A stretch of DNA of 42,471 nt from Candidatus Poribacteria bacterium (GTDB taxonomy: Bacteria > Poribacteria > WGA-4E > WGA-3G): contig JAPPCZ010000008.1 in the NCBI GenBank assembly GCA_028824685.1, positions 1-42,471 of the forward strand, given 5' to 3'. Below the pieces are notes generated by a model. That model made no database searches. It saw nothing but the letters and a program-made list of their open reading frames with translations, and was not told the DNA's origin. The translations under genes were made by a program, and so were the position numbers. Below, in pieces: positions 8,069-16,792 of this stretch; the stretch's first letter is position 1, and the number at the start of each line of letters is the position of its first letter.

Positions 8069-9286
8069 ATGTCAGAAAAACAGTTCAAAGTTCGTGCAGC
8101 GCATTGTGATTATCGTGCAAGTGAAGAAGAAATTTACCAGACACTACGCCGTATTACCGACCCACTTACCCGCTCATGGAAACCGATTGAGACTGCTAAA
8201 AAAGTTGTCATCAAATTCAACATGATGAAACCGCATGAGCGCATAATCTATTTTGAAGGTCGCCGCCGCGAATTGGTAGACGATGCAGTGTGCCGTGCCG
8301 TACTGCGATTGCTCAAGGAGCATACCACAGCACAACTTATCGCTACAGACACTAACCCATATACACACGGGCATCGGATGCCTCCCGGTTTCAATTATGA
8401 GCATCATCTTAAAGAATTTGACGTACAGTTCGTTGATTCAAACTTACCACCGTTTAAGGACTACGATGTTCCCGGTGGGGGTTCAATGTTTGACCGCTAC
8501 ACCTTGAGTGCTTGCTTTGACGATGCAGATGCGGTGGTTTCTGTAGCAAAGATGAAAAATCACGCATTTATGGGAATCACTTTGTGCACTAAGAATCTGT
8601 TCGGTTTACCGCCGATGTTGCTCCCAGAAGGAAGGACGCGAAGTTACTATCACCACTTAATTCGGCTATCCTATGTGCTGCCCGATCTTGCCCTCATTAC
8701 AAAACCGTGTCTTAATATCATTGATGCGCTTACGGGGCAGTGGGGACGTGAATGGGGTGGTGAAGGCAGAATTTGCAACGCGCTTATAGCGGGTGATCAT
8801 CCAATATCCACAGATACCGTCGGTATGCACTTGATGGGGCATGATCCCGCGTCAGATTGGCCGACACCGCCCTTTAAACGCGATCGGAATCATATTCTTA
8901 TCGCTGCACAACGCGGGTTCGGCACTGTTGACTTGGATGAGATTGATTGGGAAAGCGAGGTTACAGCACCACTTGCGGGGTTCGATTCGGTAGAAACAGA
9001 TACCCCAGAAATGGTTGCCAATTGGCGACGCACAACATGTGAGCAGGGATTGGTCTATCTCGAAAATCAGAAAGACATGGTAGATAAGTATCGTGGAGAT
9101 TTCATCTATTTACAAGGTGGTGAAGTTGTCTGGAGCGGCCCAGATCCATCAAATCTGGGAAGTCGCCGTCAACTCAGTGGGGAAAAGAAGGATAGCGCCC
9201 TTTGGCTCAAACTTGTTGATGCTGAGGAACACGAAGGAGAACGTTTTAATGTCTATGAGGAGTGTATGAAAGATTTTGCCGCATAA
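8069..9286 (+). CDS. DUF362 domain protein
   Basis: The 405-residue product matches the DUF362 family: VVIKFNM near the N-terminus, VSVAKMKNHAFMGITLCTKN in the centre, then NIIDALTGQWG and LIAGDHPISTDTVGMHLMGHDP. DUF362 proteins are often found fused to or beside ferredoxin domains and are thought to be redox or iron-sulfur associated, but their reaction is not established. No Cys-rich cluster motif is present in this protein. It has no signal peptide, so it is probably cytoplasmic. The start is supported by AAGGAG 8 bases before ATG 8069, and a TATAAT promoter lies upstream. It appears monocistronic. Confidence 0.85.
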   Translation: MSEKQFKVRAAHCDYRASEEEIYQTLRRITDPLTRSWKPIETAKKVVIKFNMMKPHERIIYFEGRRRELVDDAVCRAVLRLLKEHTTAQLIATDTNPYTHGHRMPPGFNYEHHLKEFDVQFVDSNLPPFKDYDVPGGGSMFDRYTLSACFDDADAVVSVAKMKNHAFMGITLCTKNLFGLPPMLLPEGRTRSYYHHLIRLSYVLPDLALITKPCLNIIDALTGQWGREWGGEGRICNALIAGDHPISTDTVGMHLMGHDPASDWPTPPFKRDRNHILIAAQRGFGTVDLDEIDWESEVTAPLAGFDSVETDTPEMVANWRRTTCEQGLVYLENQKDMVDKYRGDFIYLQGGEVVWSGPDPSNLGSRRQLSGEKKDSALWLKLVDAEEHEGERFNVYEECMKDFAA

Positions 9287-9362
9287 AATTGTGGAAATTA
9301 TCCCACGAAATACGTTATATTAACATTGTATCATGGAAGTTGCTGTTACTGGAAACCAATAA

Positions 9363-9848
9363 ATGGGAAAAGATAAAGAGGAAAATACGAAGACAAATCA
9401 AGAGCAAAAGATTGTACCAATTCTTGGTATTCGGCACAAATGGTTTGACATAGCCTTAAAACTCTATTCGGTGGTCTTTTTTGCCTATTCTTTTTTAGTC
9501 ATTCGCGAAGAGTTTGGCAAGGGAAACCCGATATTGGAAACAACAGAGGCGATTTTTGTACATCTTGCAGCTTTTAGTGTTGTTGAAACTATAATCTTCG
9601 TTGCATTATTTCAAGGAGTGGATATTCTCATGTATTTAACAGAAAGGTTTAGAGCAAAACTTCGAAGACAGATTGAAGAAGCCAGAATCGAAGGTAAAGC
9701 TGAAGGAAAAGTTGAAGGTAGAGCTGAAGGCAAAGCTGAAGTTTACCAAGAAATGGCTGCGTGGAATAAACGGTGGTTGGAAGCAAAAGCGAAGGGGATT
9801 CCTTTTGATGAACAACCCCCAATAAATTCACAAGAAAAACCTGAATAA
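9363..9848 (+). CDS. two-helix membrane protein with EGKA-repeat coiled coil
   Basis: The 161-residue protein has a polar N-terminus, two predicted membrane helices (about residues 29-45, and 65-90 around SVVETIIFVALFQGVDILMYL), and a charged cytoplasmic-type tail. The tail contains four tandem tetrapeptides (EGKA, EGKV, EGRA, EGKA) that give a highly charged helix, followed by WNKRW and a proline-containing end. Similar EGKAEGK-type tails occur in many unrelated bacterial proteins, so they say little about function. No enzymatic motif is seen. The start has no strong Shine-Dalgarno sequence. It sits between DUF362 and PhyH genes with short gaps. Function unknown. Confidence 0.65.
   Translation: MGKDKEENTKTNQEQKIVPILGIRHKWFDIALKLYSVVFFAYSFLVIREEFGKGNPILETTEAIFVHLAAFSVVETIIFVALFQGVDILMYLTERFRAKLRRQIEEARIEGKAEGKVEGRAEGKAEVYQEMAAWNKRWLEAKAKGIPFDEQPPINSQEKPE
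9690..9737 (+). repeat. four 12-bp tandem repeats inside a coding region
   Basis: Four successive 12-base units of the form GAAGGnAAAGCT (9690-9701, 9702-9713, 9714-9725, 9726-9737) encode EG(K/R)(A/V). Units differ at one to three positions. Copy number could change in frame by slippage. Confidence 0.8.
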
Positions 9849-9906
9849 TCAATTTAGCTTTGACTGTGTCTTTTCGTATTGAATCATCTATAAAGGAAAA
9901 CACAAA

Positions 9907-10659
9907 ATGAGCATCACCGACGCACAAAAAAAGCAACTGGATGAGCAAGGATGTATCGTTATTCCAGATGTGCTTTCCGATGAAGAGATCGAAATGTACA
10001 GAGTCGATATTCTTCGGTTGGCAGAACAAGAAAAGCAAGACGGTTCTGCGCTTCGCCATACCGATGGACACGGTCAACATGTGCGCTGGTTGATGAACAA
10101 AGGCAAAATATACGATAAACTTGTTGCACATCCTAAGGTAATGCCTTTCTTTGAGCATCTGCTTGGCACAGATTATACGTTGAGTACTCTCACCTCCAAT
10201 ATCATTGATCCGGGTGCACCCGATGGTGGGTATCACGTTGATAGCGTTTTAGGGAACATGCCAGAACCGTTACCAAGTTTTCCGATGGTCGCCAATAGTC
10301 TCTGGTTACTTGACGATTTTACACCAGAAAATGGTGGGACGCGTCATGTCCCAGGTATTCATCTTCAACAGATAAAACCACCTCCCGGTACCACGCACCA
10401 TCCTGACGAAGTACGTCTTTCCGCACCGAAAGGTTCCGTGTTTCTGTTCAACGGAGCTGTCTGGCATTCAGCAGGAGCTAACAAAACGAATCAGCAGCGG
10501 ATTGCACTCATCTGTTTCTGTTGTCGGTCTTTTATAAAGCAGATGTTTGACTTTGTGCATTATCTTGAACCAGAAGTAGTTGAACGCGCAACCCCAATAA
10601 TGCGCAGAATTTATGGGTTTGATTCCCAGCCAAGACCTCCAGATAAACCTAAGCAGTAA
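9907..10659 (+). CDS. phytanoyl-CoA dioxygenase (PhyH) family protein, first copy
   Basis: This 250-residue protein is a member of the Fe(II)/2-oxoglutarate-dependent PhyH family. The metal triad is visible as H110-x-D112 (YHVD) and H187 (VWHSAG), and an Arg about 13 residues after H187 (TNQQR) fits 2-oxoglutarate binding. The N-terminal helix-turn (QLDEQGCIVIPDVLSDEEI) is typical. Family members hydroxylate diverse small molecules; the substrate cannot be read from sequence. Start: AAAGGAAAA lies upstream of ATG 9907. It is one of three diverged PhyH proteins in the window, none next to fatty-acid alpha-oxidation genes, so a lipid role is not implied. Confidence 0.88.
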   Translation: MSITDAQKKQLDEQGCIVIPDVLSDEEIEMYRVDILRLAEQEKQDGSALRHTDGHGQHVRWLMNKGKIYDKLVAHPKVMPFFEHLLGTDYTLSTLTSNIIDPGAPDGGYHVDSVLGNMPEPLPSFPMVANSLWLLDDFTPENGGTRHVPGIHLQQIKPPPGTTHHPDEVRLSAPKGSVFLFNGAVWHSAGANKTNQQRIALICFCCRSFIKQMFDFVHYLEPEVVERATPIMRRIYGFDSQPRPPDKPKQ

Positions 10660-10671
10660 TCGTTAAACCGC

Positions 10672-10699
10672 GTAGGCTGGGTAGAACAAAGCGAAACCA
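10672..10699 (+). repeat. degenerate single arm of the GTAGGTCGGG repeat family
   Basis: The stretch beginning GTAGGCTGGGTAGAAC and continuing to GCGAAACC resembles one arm of the palindromes at 21382 and 23017, with several substitutions and a short deletion. No matching second arm follows. It lies just after the first PhyH gene. It is read as a decayed copy of the same intergenic repeat. Confidence 0.5.
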
Positions 10700-10733
10700 A
10701 ATTAACGCAGCATGCACGTATTGTATTTTCACC

Positions 10734-10762
10734 TTGAATTCGGTATGTTTATATGTTATAAT
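10734..10762 (+). promoter_or_regulatory. sigma70-type promoter for the SufR-like regulator
   Basis: TTGAAT (10734-10739), a 17-base spacer and a consensus TATAAT (10757-10762) lie 36 bases before the GTG start at 10798. A SufR-type regulator would be expected to autoregulate here, but I see no clear palindromic operator over the boxes. Confidence 0.65.
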
Positions 10763-10797
10763 ATTTTCAAACTCAAACTTGTAAGAGGAACAGTCAC

Positions 10798-11475
10798 GTG
10801 AATTGCGAAATGAGCGAAACACGAATGCGAATCCTGCAGTTACTAAAGATGCGTAGCAGCATGACCGTAAGTGAATTGACAGAAGCATTGCATATCAGTG
10901 CCATGGGAGTCAGACAACATCTCACAATTCTTGAAGAGGAAGGCTTAGTTGAGTATCATAGTGAGAAACATGGACGCGGACGACCACATCACCTTTACAG
11001 TTTAACCGATGATGCAAACAGTCTTTTCCCAACCACTTATGCGAACTTTGCAGTCGGTTTGATGAACGAAGTAGCAAAATTCAACGGACCCGGATTTATC
11101 AATAAGGTTTTCCGAAGTCGTATGAAATCGCAGTTACAGATGTACCAAGAACGCCTTGACGGAAAAGACTTGGTAGAACGCATCAAGGAACTTGCCCGTA
11201 TTCGTGATGAAGAAGGTTATATGGCACGTTTTGACGAAAACGATACCGATTATGTCTTAATAGAACACAATTGCCCTATCGCAGCGATTGCTCAGGAATA
11301 CCCACACGTGTGTGAGATTGAATTAGGACTATTCCGACAGTCCTTGGGAACAAAGGTCTACCGAGTTGAACATCTTATGCAAGGTAGTCATAGATGTTGT
11401 TACCGCATTCCCAAAAATGATTGTCAGAACAAGGACTTAGAGTCAACATCTGATGAACAATCTATTCAAAACTGA
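10798..11475 (+). CDS. SufR-like winged-helix regulator with Fe-S cysteines
   Basis: The 225-residue protein begins with a winged-helix domain (about residues 5-75; MTVSELTEALHISAMGVRQH is the recognition helix region, GRGRPHHLYSLT the wing). A C-terminal sensor part has cysteines C159 (HNCPI), C172 (HVCEIELG) and C200/C201 (HRCCYRI). The C-x12-C spacing and flanking residues match SufR-type [4Fe-4S] repressors that control Fe-S cluster assembly genes. No suf genes are in the window, but a four-cluster ferredoxin follows 57 bases downstream. Start: AGAGGA lies about 8 bases before GTG 10798; ATG 10810 is an alternative. Its targets are inferred, not seen. Confidence 0.78.
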   Translation: MNCEMSETRMRILQLLKMRSSMTVSELTEALHISAMGVRQHLTILEEEGLVEYHSEKHGRGRPHHLYSLTDDANSLFPTTYANFAVGLMNEVAKFNGPGFINKVFRSRMKSQLQMYQERLDGKDLVERIKELARIRDEEGYMARFDENDTDYVLIEHNCPIAAIAQEYPHVCEIELGLFRQSLGTKVYRVEHLMQGSHRCCYRIPKNDCQNKDLESTSDEQSIQN

Positions 11476-11532
11476 TAGAGTCCTATCCTCTTCCACTTCT
11501 CAATTACATAGACGAATTTTAAGGCAATTTCT

Positions 11533-12126
11533 ATGTCTGACGAAACAGGTAGGCGCGACTTTTTCAAAGAAGCCTTGAACCAAATCATGAAACCTGTCGC
11601 TGAATTCCTTGATGAAAGGATCGGTGACCAGTTTCCCTTTGACGAGCCAAACCGCGTTATTTTCCGTCCGCCAGGTGCTTTGTCCGAACCTGAATTCTTA
11701 GAAAAATGCCATCGGTGTGGTAACTGTGTTAAAAACTGCCCCGCAAACGCTATACAACCTCTACAAAGCCAAGATCCAAATCTTGCTAATACACCCTACA
11801 TTGATCCTGAAGAACAGCCTTGCGTTATCTGCGATTCATTGGCATGCATGTACGTCTGTCCAAGCGGTGCCTTACAAACTGTTTTTGCAGAAGATATTAG
11901 GATCGGACTCGCAGTATTTAATGTTGATACTTGTCTTCGCACAAAATCGGTGGACTGCAGCTACTGCGTAGATACTTGCCCAATTGGAGAAGAAGCGATT
12001 AAGTTCTCGCCAGATGGAATAGTAGAAGTTCTTGATTCTGGATGTACTGGATGCGGAGTATGTCAGTACGCATGTCCTACAGACCCAAAATCTATAGTGA
12101 TTGAACCGCTAATGCTTTCTCAATAG
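11533..12126 (+). CDS. four-cluster [4Fe-4S] ferredoxin, NapG/MauM-like
   Basis: The 197-residue protein has four cysteine clusters: CHRCGNCVKNCP (about 57), CVICDSLACMYVCP (about 97), a cluster around CSYCVDTCP (about 141), and CTGCGVCQYACP (about 172). This is the NapG/MauM arrangement of electron-transfer ferredoxins. Near the N-terminus GRRDFF resembles a twin-arginine motif, but no hydrophobic stretch follows, so export by Tat is doubtful. No partner oxidoreductase (NapH, NapA) is in the window. It lies between the SufR-like regulator and the DUF4381-like gene, the latter starting 4 bases after its stop. It probably passes electrons to an unlinked enzyme. Confidence 0.85.
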   Translation: MSDETGRRDFFKEALNQIMKPVAEFLDERIGDQFPFDEPNRVIFRPPGALSEPEFLEKCHRCGNCVKNCPANAIQPLQSQDPNLANTPYIDPEEQPCVICDSLACMYVCPSGALQTVFAEDIRIGLAVFNVDTCLRTKSVDCSYCVDTCPIGEEAIKFSPDGIVEVLDSGCTGCGVCQYACPTDPKSIVIEPLMLSQ

Positions 12127-12130
12127 CACC

Positions 12131-12679
12131 ATGTCCGTTCTTCCCCAAATTATTTTGCAGACTCCCCTGAATACGCAAAGCCTACGTGACATCAAACCCC
12201 CATTAGACGTCCCGCAAAACCTGTTACCTTACATCCTTCTCGGTGGACTCATTCTTGCTGTAATTATTGGAATGGTATGGTTATATATCCGAAAACGTCA
12301 TCAAACCTTGCCATTTTCTCCAGTTATAGAGGAAAATACGCAACCACCCCATGAAATTGCGCTTGAACAGTTGAAAATACTTGAAACAGCACCTTATGAT
12401 ATGGAAACTTATCACATCCAAATTTCTTTTGTTATCCGCGAATATATAGAAGCACGTTTTCAAATCCCCGCATTAGAATTGACAACCACAGGGATTCTTC
12501 ATCAGATGACACGTGAACAGATAGGTGACTTATATGTTGAACGTATCCAGCAGTTTCTTGCCAATTGTGATAAGGTAAAGTTTACAAAATATCAACCTGA
12601 ACGATCTGAAGCAGAGGCGCGAATGGTAGACGCTCGCTGGTTTGTAGAGGAAACGAAAATACTTATAGATGATTTATGA
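12131..12679 (+). CDS. single-pass membrane protein, DUF4381/BatD-C-terminal-like
   Basis: The 182-residue protein has a short proline-rich outer segment, one membrane helix (about residues 34-53, ILLGGLILAVIIGMVWLYIRKR), and a cytoplasmic helical domain. That domain ends with the pattern YIEARFQIPALELTTTGIL ... LANCDKVKFTKYQP ... A.WFVEET. This pattern is typical of DUF4381 proteins and BatD C-termini found in MoxR/Bat loci. There it is thought to assemble with VWA membrane proteins. It lies 4 bases after the ferredoxin stop. DUF58 and BatA-type genes occur 3-4 kb downstream, supporting the assignment. Family by eye; moderate confidence. Confidence 0.65.
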   Translation: MSVLPQIILQTPLNTQSLRDIKPPLDVPQNLLPYILLGGLILAVIIGMVWLYIRKRHQTLPFSPVIEENTQPPHEIALEQLKILETAPYDMETYHIQISFVIREYIEARFQIPALELTTTGILHQMTREQIGDLYVERIQQFLANCDKVKFTKYQPERSEAEARMVDARWFVEETKILIDDL

Positions 12680-12828
12680 GATAAGGTCTATTTTCTATCA
12701 TTCTTTCAGATTTGATGGCAGTTATAAAGTGCCTTGATTAATCAACCTTTAATATGTAATAATTTAACAGTATCTAACATATTTTCTTTAATAGAATGAA
12801 TCCTTTGAAAGCAACAATTGAAAAGACC

Positions 12829-12857
12829 TTGAAATATTTTCTAAACTTTGGTATCCT
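12829..12857 (+). promoter_or_regulatory. possible promoter for the partner-switching genes
   Basis: The 267-base gap before the RsbW-like gene is AT-rich. TTGAAA (12829-12834), a 17-base spacer and TATCCT (12852-12857) form a plausible sigma70-type promoter 90 bases before the start at 12947. The -10 box is weak. I saw no stronger candidate and no terminator in the gap. Confidence 0.35.
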
Positions 12858-12946
12858 TTTTAAACGCGTAAAAAGGTAATTCTTGCTTAGCAATTTTTTA
12901 TCATACGCGTGAGAATCAGATTATTATAGAAGGAGGTCATCTTAGG

Positions 12947-13381
12947 ATGGAAAATGCAGTTTTGATGGACGAAGTTTGTTTAACAATCCCGATGGACCAT
13001 GATATGGAACTTGTCGCGGCCAAAACAGGGTCTGTTCTCGCCGAGTTGAATCACTTTAACGAAGAACAGATTGAGGAAATTCAATACGCGATTATTGAGA
13101 CCTGTATCAATGCCTTTGAACACAGCCAAAGTGAGGACCGGAAGGTTTACATTATTTATATTAGAAGGGCTGATGAGTTAGAGTGTAAAATAACAGATAA
13201 CGGTGTCGGTTTCACCCCAGAAGATCAACATAATAGCATTTCTCAACGTCAAGGAATACACTCGGATATGCGAAAGCGTGGCTGGGGTTTAGAGATTACC
13301 AAAACTTTAATGGATGAATTCGATATTGAGAGTGGTGAAAACGGTACAACTGTTAGTTTTATTAAAAAGGTAACATCGTAA
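12947..13381 (+). CDS. RsbW-like anti-sigma/serine kinase (HATPase_c_2)
   Basis: The 144-residue protein is a GHKL ATPase of the RsbW/SpoIIAB type. The N box is EIQYAIIETCINAFEHSQ (about residues 43-60), the G1 box is DNGVGF (about 85-90), and the G2 box is RGWGLEIT (about 107-114). Such proteins bind a partner (often a sigma factor) and phosphorylate a STAS-domain antagonist. A strong Shine-Dalgarno sequence, AAGGAGGT at 12930-12937, precedes ATG 12947. The STAS protein and PP2C phosphatase follow directly, giving a complete partner-switching set. No sigma factor gene is in the window, so the output is unknown. Confidence 0.88.
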   Translation: MENAVLMDEVCLTIPMDHDMELVAAKTGSVLAELNHFNEEQIEEIQYAIIETCINAFEHSQSEDRKVYIIYIRRADELECKITDNGVGFTPEDQHNSISQRQGIHSDMRKRGWGLEITKTLMDEFDIESGENGTTVSFIKKVTS

Positions 13382-13419
13382 GTCTCAAACGGACTAATTT
13401 ACTGTTGAGGAGTAAGGGA

Positions 13420-13764
13420 ATGCTAAACAAATTTGATATTCAGATACGTGCTGAACAAGAATACGCTGTACTTGAAACAGCTGGATACCTAAATGATTCG
13501 CTCGGAGAACAACTTTCAAAGAAAGCACAAGAACTCATTGAAAAAGGATACACCCAACTGGTAATCAATTTGGATAAAACCGCACTGATTAACAGCATTG
13601 GTATCTCCATCCTGATAGAAATCATTGAGGCACTTGATGAACGGAACGGAACGTTAAATTTTTGCGGGTTGTCTGCAACACAAGAACGTACTTTTCGTAT
13701 GATGGCAATTGCAAAATACGCAGGAATTTTCCCTGATGAAAAGACGGCTATCGCAAATTTCTAA
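13420..13764 (+). CDS. STAS-domain anti-sigma factor antagonist (RsbV-like)
   Basis: The 114-residue protein is a single STAS domain. Its signature loop is NLDKTALINSIGISIL, in which the Ser of INSIG occupies the position phosphorylated by RsbW-type kinases. A second hallmark, GTLNFCGLSATQERTF, follows. It should switch between phosphorylated (inactive) and dephosphorylated (kinase-binding) states. I used ATG 13420 with GAGGAG at 13407-13412 at good spacing; the frame also has TTG 13405, but that overlaps the Shine-Dalgarno sequence. It lies 38 bases after the RsbW-like gene and 125 before the phosphatase gene. A conventional member of the family. Confidence 0.85.
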   Translation: MLNKFDIQIRAEQEYAVLETAGYLNDSLGEQLSKKAQELIEKGYTQLVINLDKTALINSIGISILIEIIEALDERNGTLNFCGLSATQERTFRMMAIAKYAGIFPDEKTAIANF

Positions 13765-13889
13765 CAAATTCTGAACTGAACACACACCACTAAAAAACCT
13801 AAACTGCCTAAAACACTGTTCTTAGCACATACGGGTCAATAGGATTAAAAATCTACCGTAAGTTTTGAAGACAAAAGGAACAATCTGTC

Positions 13890-15773
13890 ATGAACCTAAG
13901 TTCAGCAGAAGAGACTATACAAAGGTTAATATTCAGTTTATCTGAACTGGAACAGTTAGGTCAGACGCTAATTTCCGGACACAGTAATTTTAATGTTTCA
14001 AGCAAGACCTATCTTAGAATTACACTTGGTACCCTTCAGGCGACTCGGGGTGCTATTTTTTGTTTCCATCCGACAGATAATTATCTGACAATTGCTGCCT
14101 CAACGCCAGAAGTAGAAATACCTCCAATAGAAATTGAGCCTGACGAAGTTGCAAGTCTACTTGAATGCACGCTCATTGAATTAGACACACCACCAAAAGA
14201 CCTCCAAAATTTCATCAACAGAAATTCTGAACGACTTAATGGCTCTGCAGCGCATCGTCTCTGGGTCCCTTTAAAAATCCACGAAGAATTTCTCGGTATT
14301 TTGAGTTTAGGCAAATTTTTAGGTCGCACAACATTAGAAGACTGGGAACAAGAGCTCTTAACCATTCTTGCTCACCAAATATCAATTGCAATCGCATATT
14401 CTCGGATTGTAGAAGGCATTCAAAGTGAAAAGTTTCGGTTGTTTATGTTGGCAGAAAGCGCACCTCAAATTTGCCAACTGTTACAACCTGAAGACGCAGC
14501 TGAACAGGTAGTCCATCAAGCAGTGGCACTCCTTGATGCAAATGTAGGTGGATTGATGTTAATTCACCCTGAGCAGCAAAATCTTGAATTGCGGTACGCT
14601 TTTCCCGAAACTTTAATTTCAGAAAACGGTGACCAAGACGAAAAGAATCCGATCTCTATCTCATTAAAAGATGTAGAAACAGACACAACAGAAGCAAATG
14701 AAAAAACTGAATTTGATATGTTAGCTGGTGTGGTAAAAGAGGGTATGACAGACCGATGCGCCTTTAAAACAGAAACTTTCTTCGGTGGAAAGAACTTAAT
14801 GGCAGGTCCTATACAGGGGCGTGATGGTGATATTTTAGGCGTGTTGGTTGTGGGAGACAAAGAGGAACGCGGTGGAAGGATTGCTGAATTCACAGATGAA
14901 GATGAGATTCTCCTTGATTCTTTCGCTAAACAAGCAGGTGTAGCAATCGAAAACGCTCACTTACACCAAGAAGCACTTGAAGCACGCGAATTACAGGCAG
15001 AAATGGAAGAAGCACGGAAAATTCAGGAAAACCTTATACCCGAAACACTTCCAGAAATACCGGGCTACGAGGTTGCTGGACATTATGAGCCACGCGGTCC
15101 CGTTGGAGGCGATTATTACGACTGTATTGAACTATCAACGGGAGGTTGGGGACTTGCTATCGCTGATGTTTCTGGTAAAGGTATGCAAGCCGCGCTATTG
15201 ATGGCAACACTTCGCGCAGGACTGCTCTCTGAGTTAACAAGTTCAAAAGTTCGTGAAGAAAGCGACTCCATAGATATGAAAAATGAACTCGTTGAGATGG
15301 CAATGACTCTCAATTCACTCCTCTACGTTAGTGGAACTGAAGAAAAATATGCTACGTTCTTTTATAGCCATCTTAATCCAGAAACCGACACACTCACAAC
15401 ACTAAATGGTGGACACAATCCACCGCTGATTGTGAAAAATGATGGTAACATTGTTTGGATGGGACAAGATGTCGGTGGATTGCCGTTGGGAATGTTTCCG
15501 AATGATATGGTGCCGCTCATCGCAAAATATGAAGCGGAACAGATAAAACTTGAAAGTGGTGATCTTATCATCTTTTATACTGACGGTGTTACCGAAACTG
15601 TCAACACTGAAGACGAATTTTATGATGAAGAACGTCTTGAAGAGGTCGCTAAAACATCCACTGATAGTGATGCCTCACATATATGTAACTTAATCTATCA
15701 AGCAGTAATGGACTTTCAGGGAGATGCAGATCAATTTGACGATTTAACCTTACTTGTTCTCCGAAAGAAATAG
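13890..15773 (+). CDS. GAF-GAF-PP2C (SpoIIE/RsbU-type) serine phosphatase
   Basis: The 627-residue protein has two GAF-like sensory domains (about residues 20-175 and 190-360), then a coiled linker (ELQAEMEEARKIQENLIP) and a SpoIIE-type PP2C domain. The phosphatase motifs are GGDYYD, IADVSGKG, GGHNPP, YTDGVTE and DDLTLLVLR at the C-terminus, giving the Asp residues that bind two metal ions. It should dephosphorylate the neighbouring STAS protein in response to a signal sensed by the GAF domains; the ligand is unknown. AAAGGAAC precedes ATG 13890. The DUF58 gene starts 11 bases after its stop, an unusually tight link of this module to a Bat-type locus. Confidence 0.9.
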   Translation: MNLSSAEETIQRLIFSLSELEQLGQTLISGHSNFNVSSKTYLRITLGTLQATRGAIFCFHPTDNYLTIAASTPEVEIPPIEIEPDEVASLLECTLIELDTPPKDLQNFINRNSERLNGSAAHRLWVPLKIHEEFLGILSLGKFLGRTTLEDWEQELLTILAHQISIAIAYSRIVEGIQSEKFRLFMLAESAPQICQLLQPEDAAEQVVHQAVALLDANVGGLMLIHPEQQNLELRYAFPETLISENGDQDEKNPISISLKDVETDTTEANEKTEFDMLAGVVKEGMTDRCAFKTETFFGGKNLMAGPIQGRDGDILGVLVVGDKEERGGRIAEFTDEDEILLDSFAKQAGVAIENAHLHQEALEARELQAEMEEARKIQENLIPETLPEIPGYEVAGHYEPRGPVGGDYYDCIELSTGGWGLAIADVSGKGMQAALLMATLRAGLLSELTSSKVREESDSIDMKNELVEMAMTLNSLLYVSGTEEKYATFFYSHLNPETDTLTTLNGGHNPPLIVKNDGNIVWMGQDVGGLPLGMFPNDMVPLIAKYEAEQIKLESGDLIIFYTDGVTETVNTEDEFYDEERLEEVAKTSTDSDASHICNLIYQAVMDFQGDADQFDDLTLLVLRKK

Positions 15774-15783
15774 GAAAAAAAGC

Positions 15784-16746
15784 ATGCAACAGATATCAGA
15801 AGGACGCCGATTCTTAAATCCCACAATTCTTGCACAAATTGGTAATCTTGAACTTATTGCGAAATTTGTTGTTGAAGGATTCATCTCTGGATTACACAAA
15901 AGTCCATATCACGGATTCAGTGTTGAATTTTCGCAATACAGGCAGTATATGCCGGGTGACGATACAAAACACATCGACTGGAAGGTTTACGGCAAGACCG
16001 ACCGTTATTACATCAAACAGTTTGAAGAAGAGACTAATCTTAACTGTTATATCCTGTTAGATACAAGTCAATCAATGGCGTATCCATCTCCAGAGGATTT
16101 GCAGGAAATAGATGCAGTCTCAGAAACTGAAACAAATGGAAATGTTGAACCTTTATCAAAACTGCGCTATGCTTGTTTCCTTATCGCTTCCCTATCCTAT
16201 TTCATGGCGAAACAGAAAGATGCTGTTGGGTTTGCCTACTTTGATGAAAAAGTACATCAGTACTTGCCCGCGCGCAGCAGTGCCTCGCACATGCATTCTA
16301 TCTTATTGACATTGGAAAATCTTCAATCAGCAAAGGAAACCCGAATTGGCGAACCGTTACACGAAATTGCAGAGCGGCTGACAAAACGTGGATTAGTTAT
16401 TGTTATTTCAGACCTTTACGACGAAAATCCTGACGAGGTAATTGAAGGACTTGAACACCTGCGTTATGATGGACATGAAGTTATCGTTTTTCATCTTCTA
16501 TCAGAACAGGAAGTGGAATTTGAGTTTGAAAGACTCATCCGTTTTGTTGATGCGGAAAATGACCAAGAAATTATCACGACACCACAAGTGATTCGGGATA
16601 GTTATTTGAGCAATTTTAACGAATTTATTGACCATTACCGAACAACTTTGAACCAATCGGACATTGATTACAACCTGATTAATACATCAACACCAATTGA
16701 CCGAGCACTTTCATCATATCTGGCAAAACGACAAGGATTTTTATAA
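15784..16746 (+). CDS. DUF58 domain protein (BatB/YeaD-like, VWA-like fold)
   Basis: The 320-residue protein carries the canonical DUF58 block YHGFSVEFSQYRQYMPGDD followed by IDWKVYGKTDRYYIKQFEEE. A VWA-type metal site, DTSQS (D93, S95, S97), follows. DUF58 proteins occur with MoxR ATPases and VWA membrane proteins and are thought to help assemble or activate periplasmic or membrane complexes. The frame is open back to a TTG inside the phosphatase gene, but ATG 15784 with AGGA upstream is the sensible start. The BatA-like gene follows after 46 bases. No MoxR gene was found in this window, although MoxR is the usual partner. Confidence 0.88.
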   Translation: MQQISEGRRFLNPTILAQIGNLELIAKFVVEGFISGLHKSPYHGFSVEFSQYRQYMPGDDTKHIDWKVYGKTDRYYIKQFEEETNLNCYILLDTSQSMAYPSPEDLQEIDAVSETETNGNVEPLSKLRYACFLIASLSYFMAKQKDAVGFAYFDEKVHQYLPARSSASHMHSILLTLENLQSAKETRIGEPLHEIAERLTKRGLVIVISDLYDENPDEVIEGLEHLRYDGHEVIVFHLLSEQEVEFEFERLIRFVDAENDQEIITTPQVIRDSYLSNFNEFIDHYRTTLNQSDIDYNLINTSTPIDRALSSYLAKRQGFL

Positions 16747-16792
16747 AAGCAACAGACATACCGTGTGTTGACGAGCGAAGGAGATAAACAGG

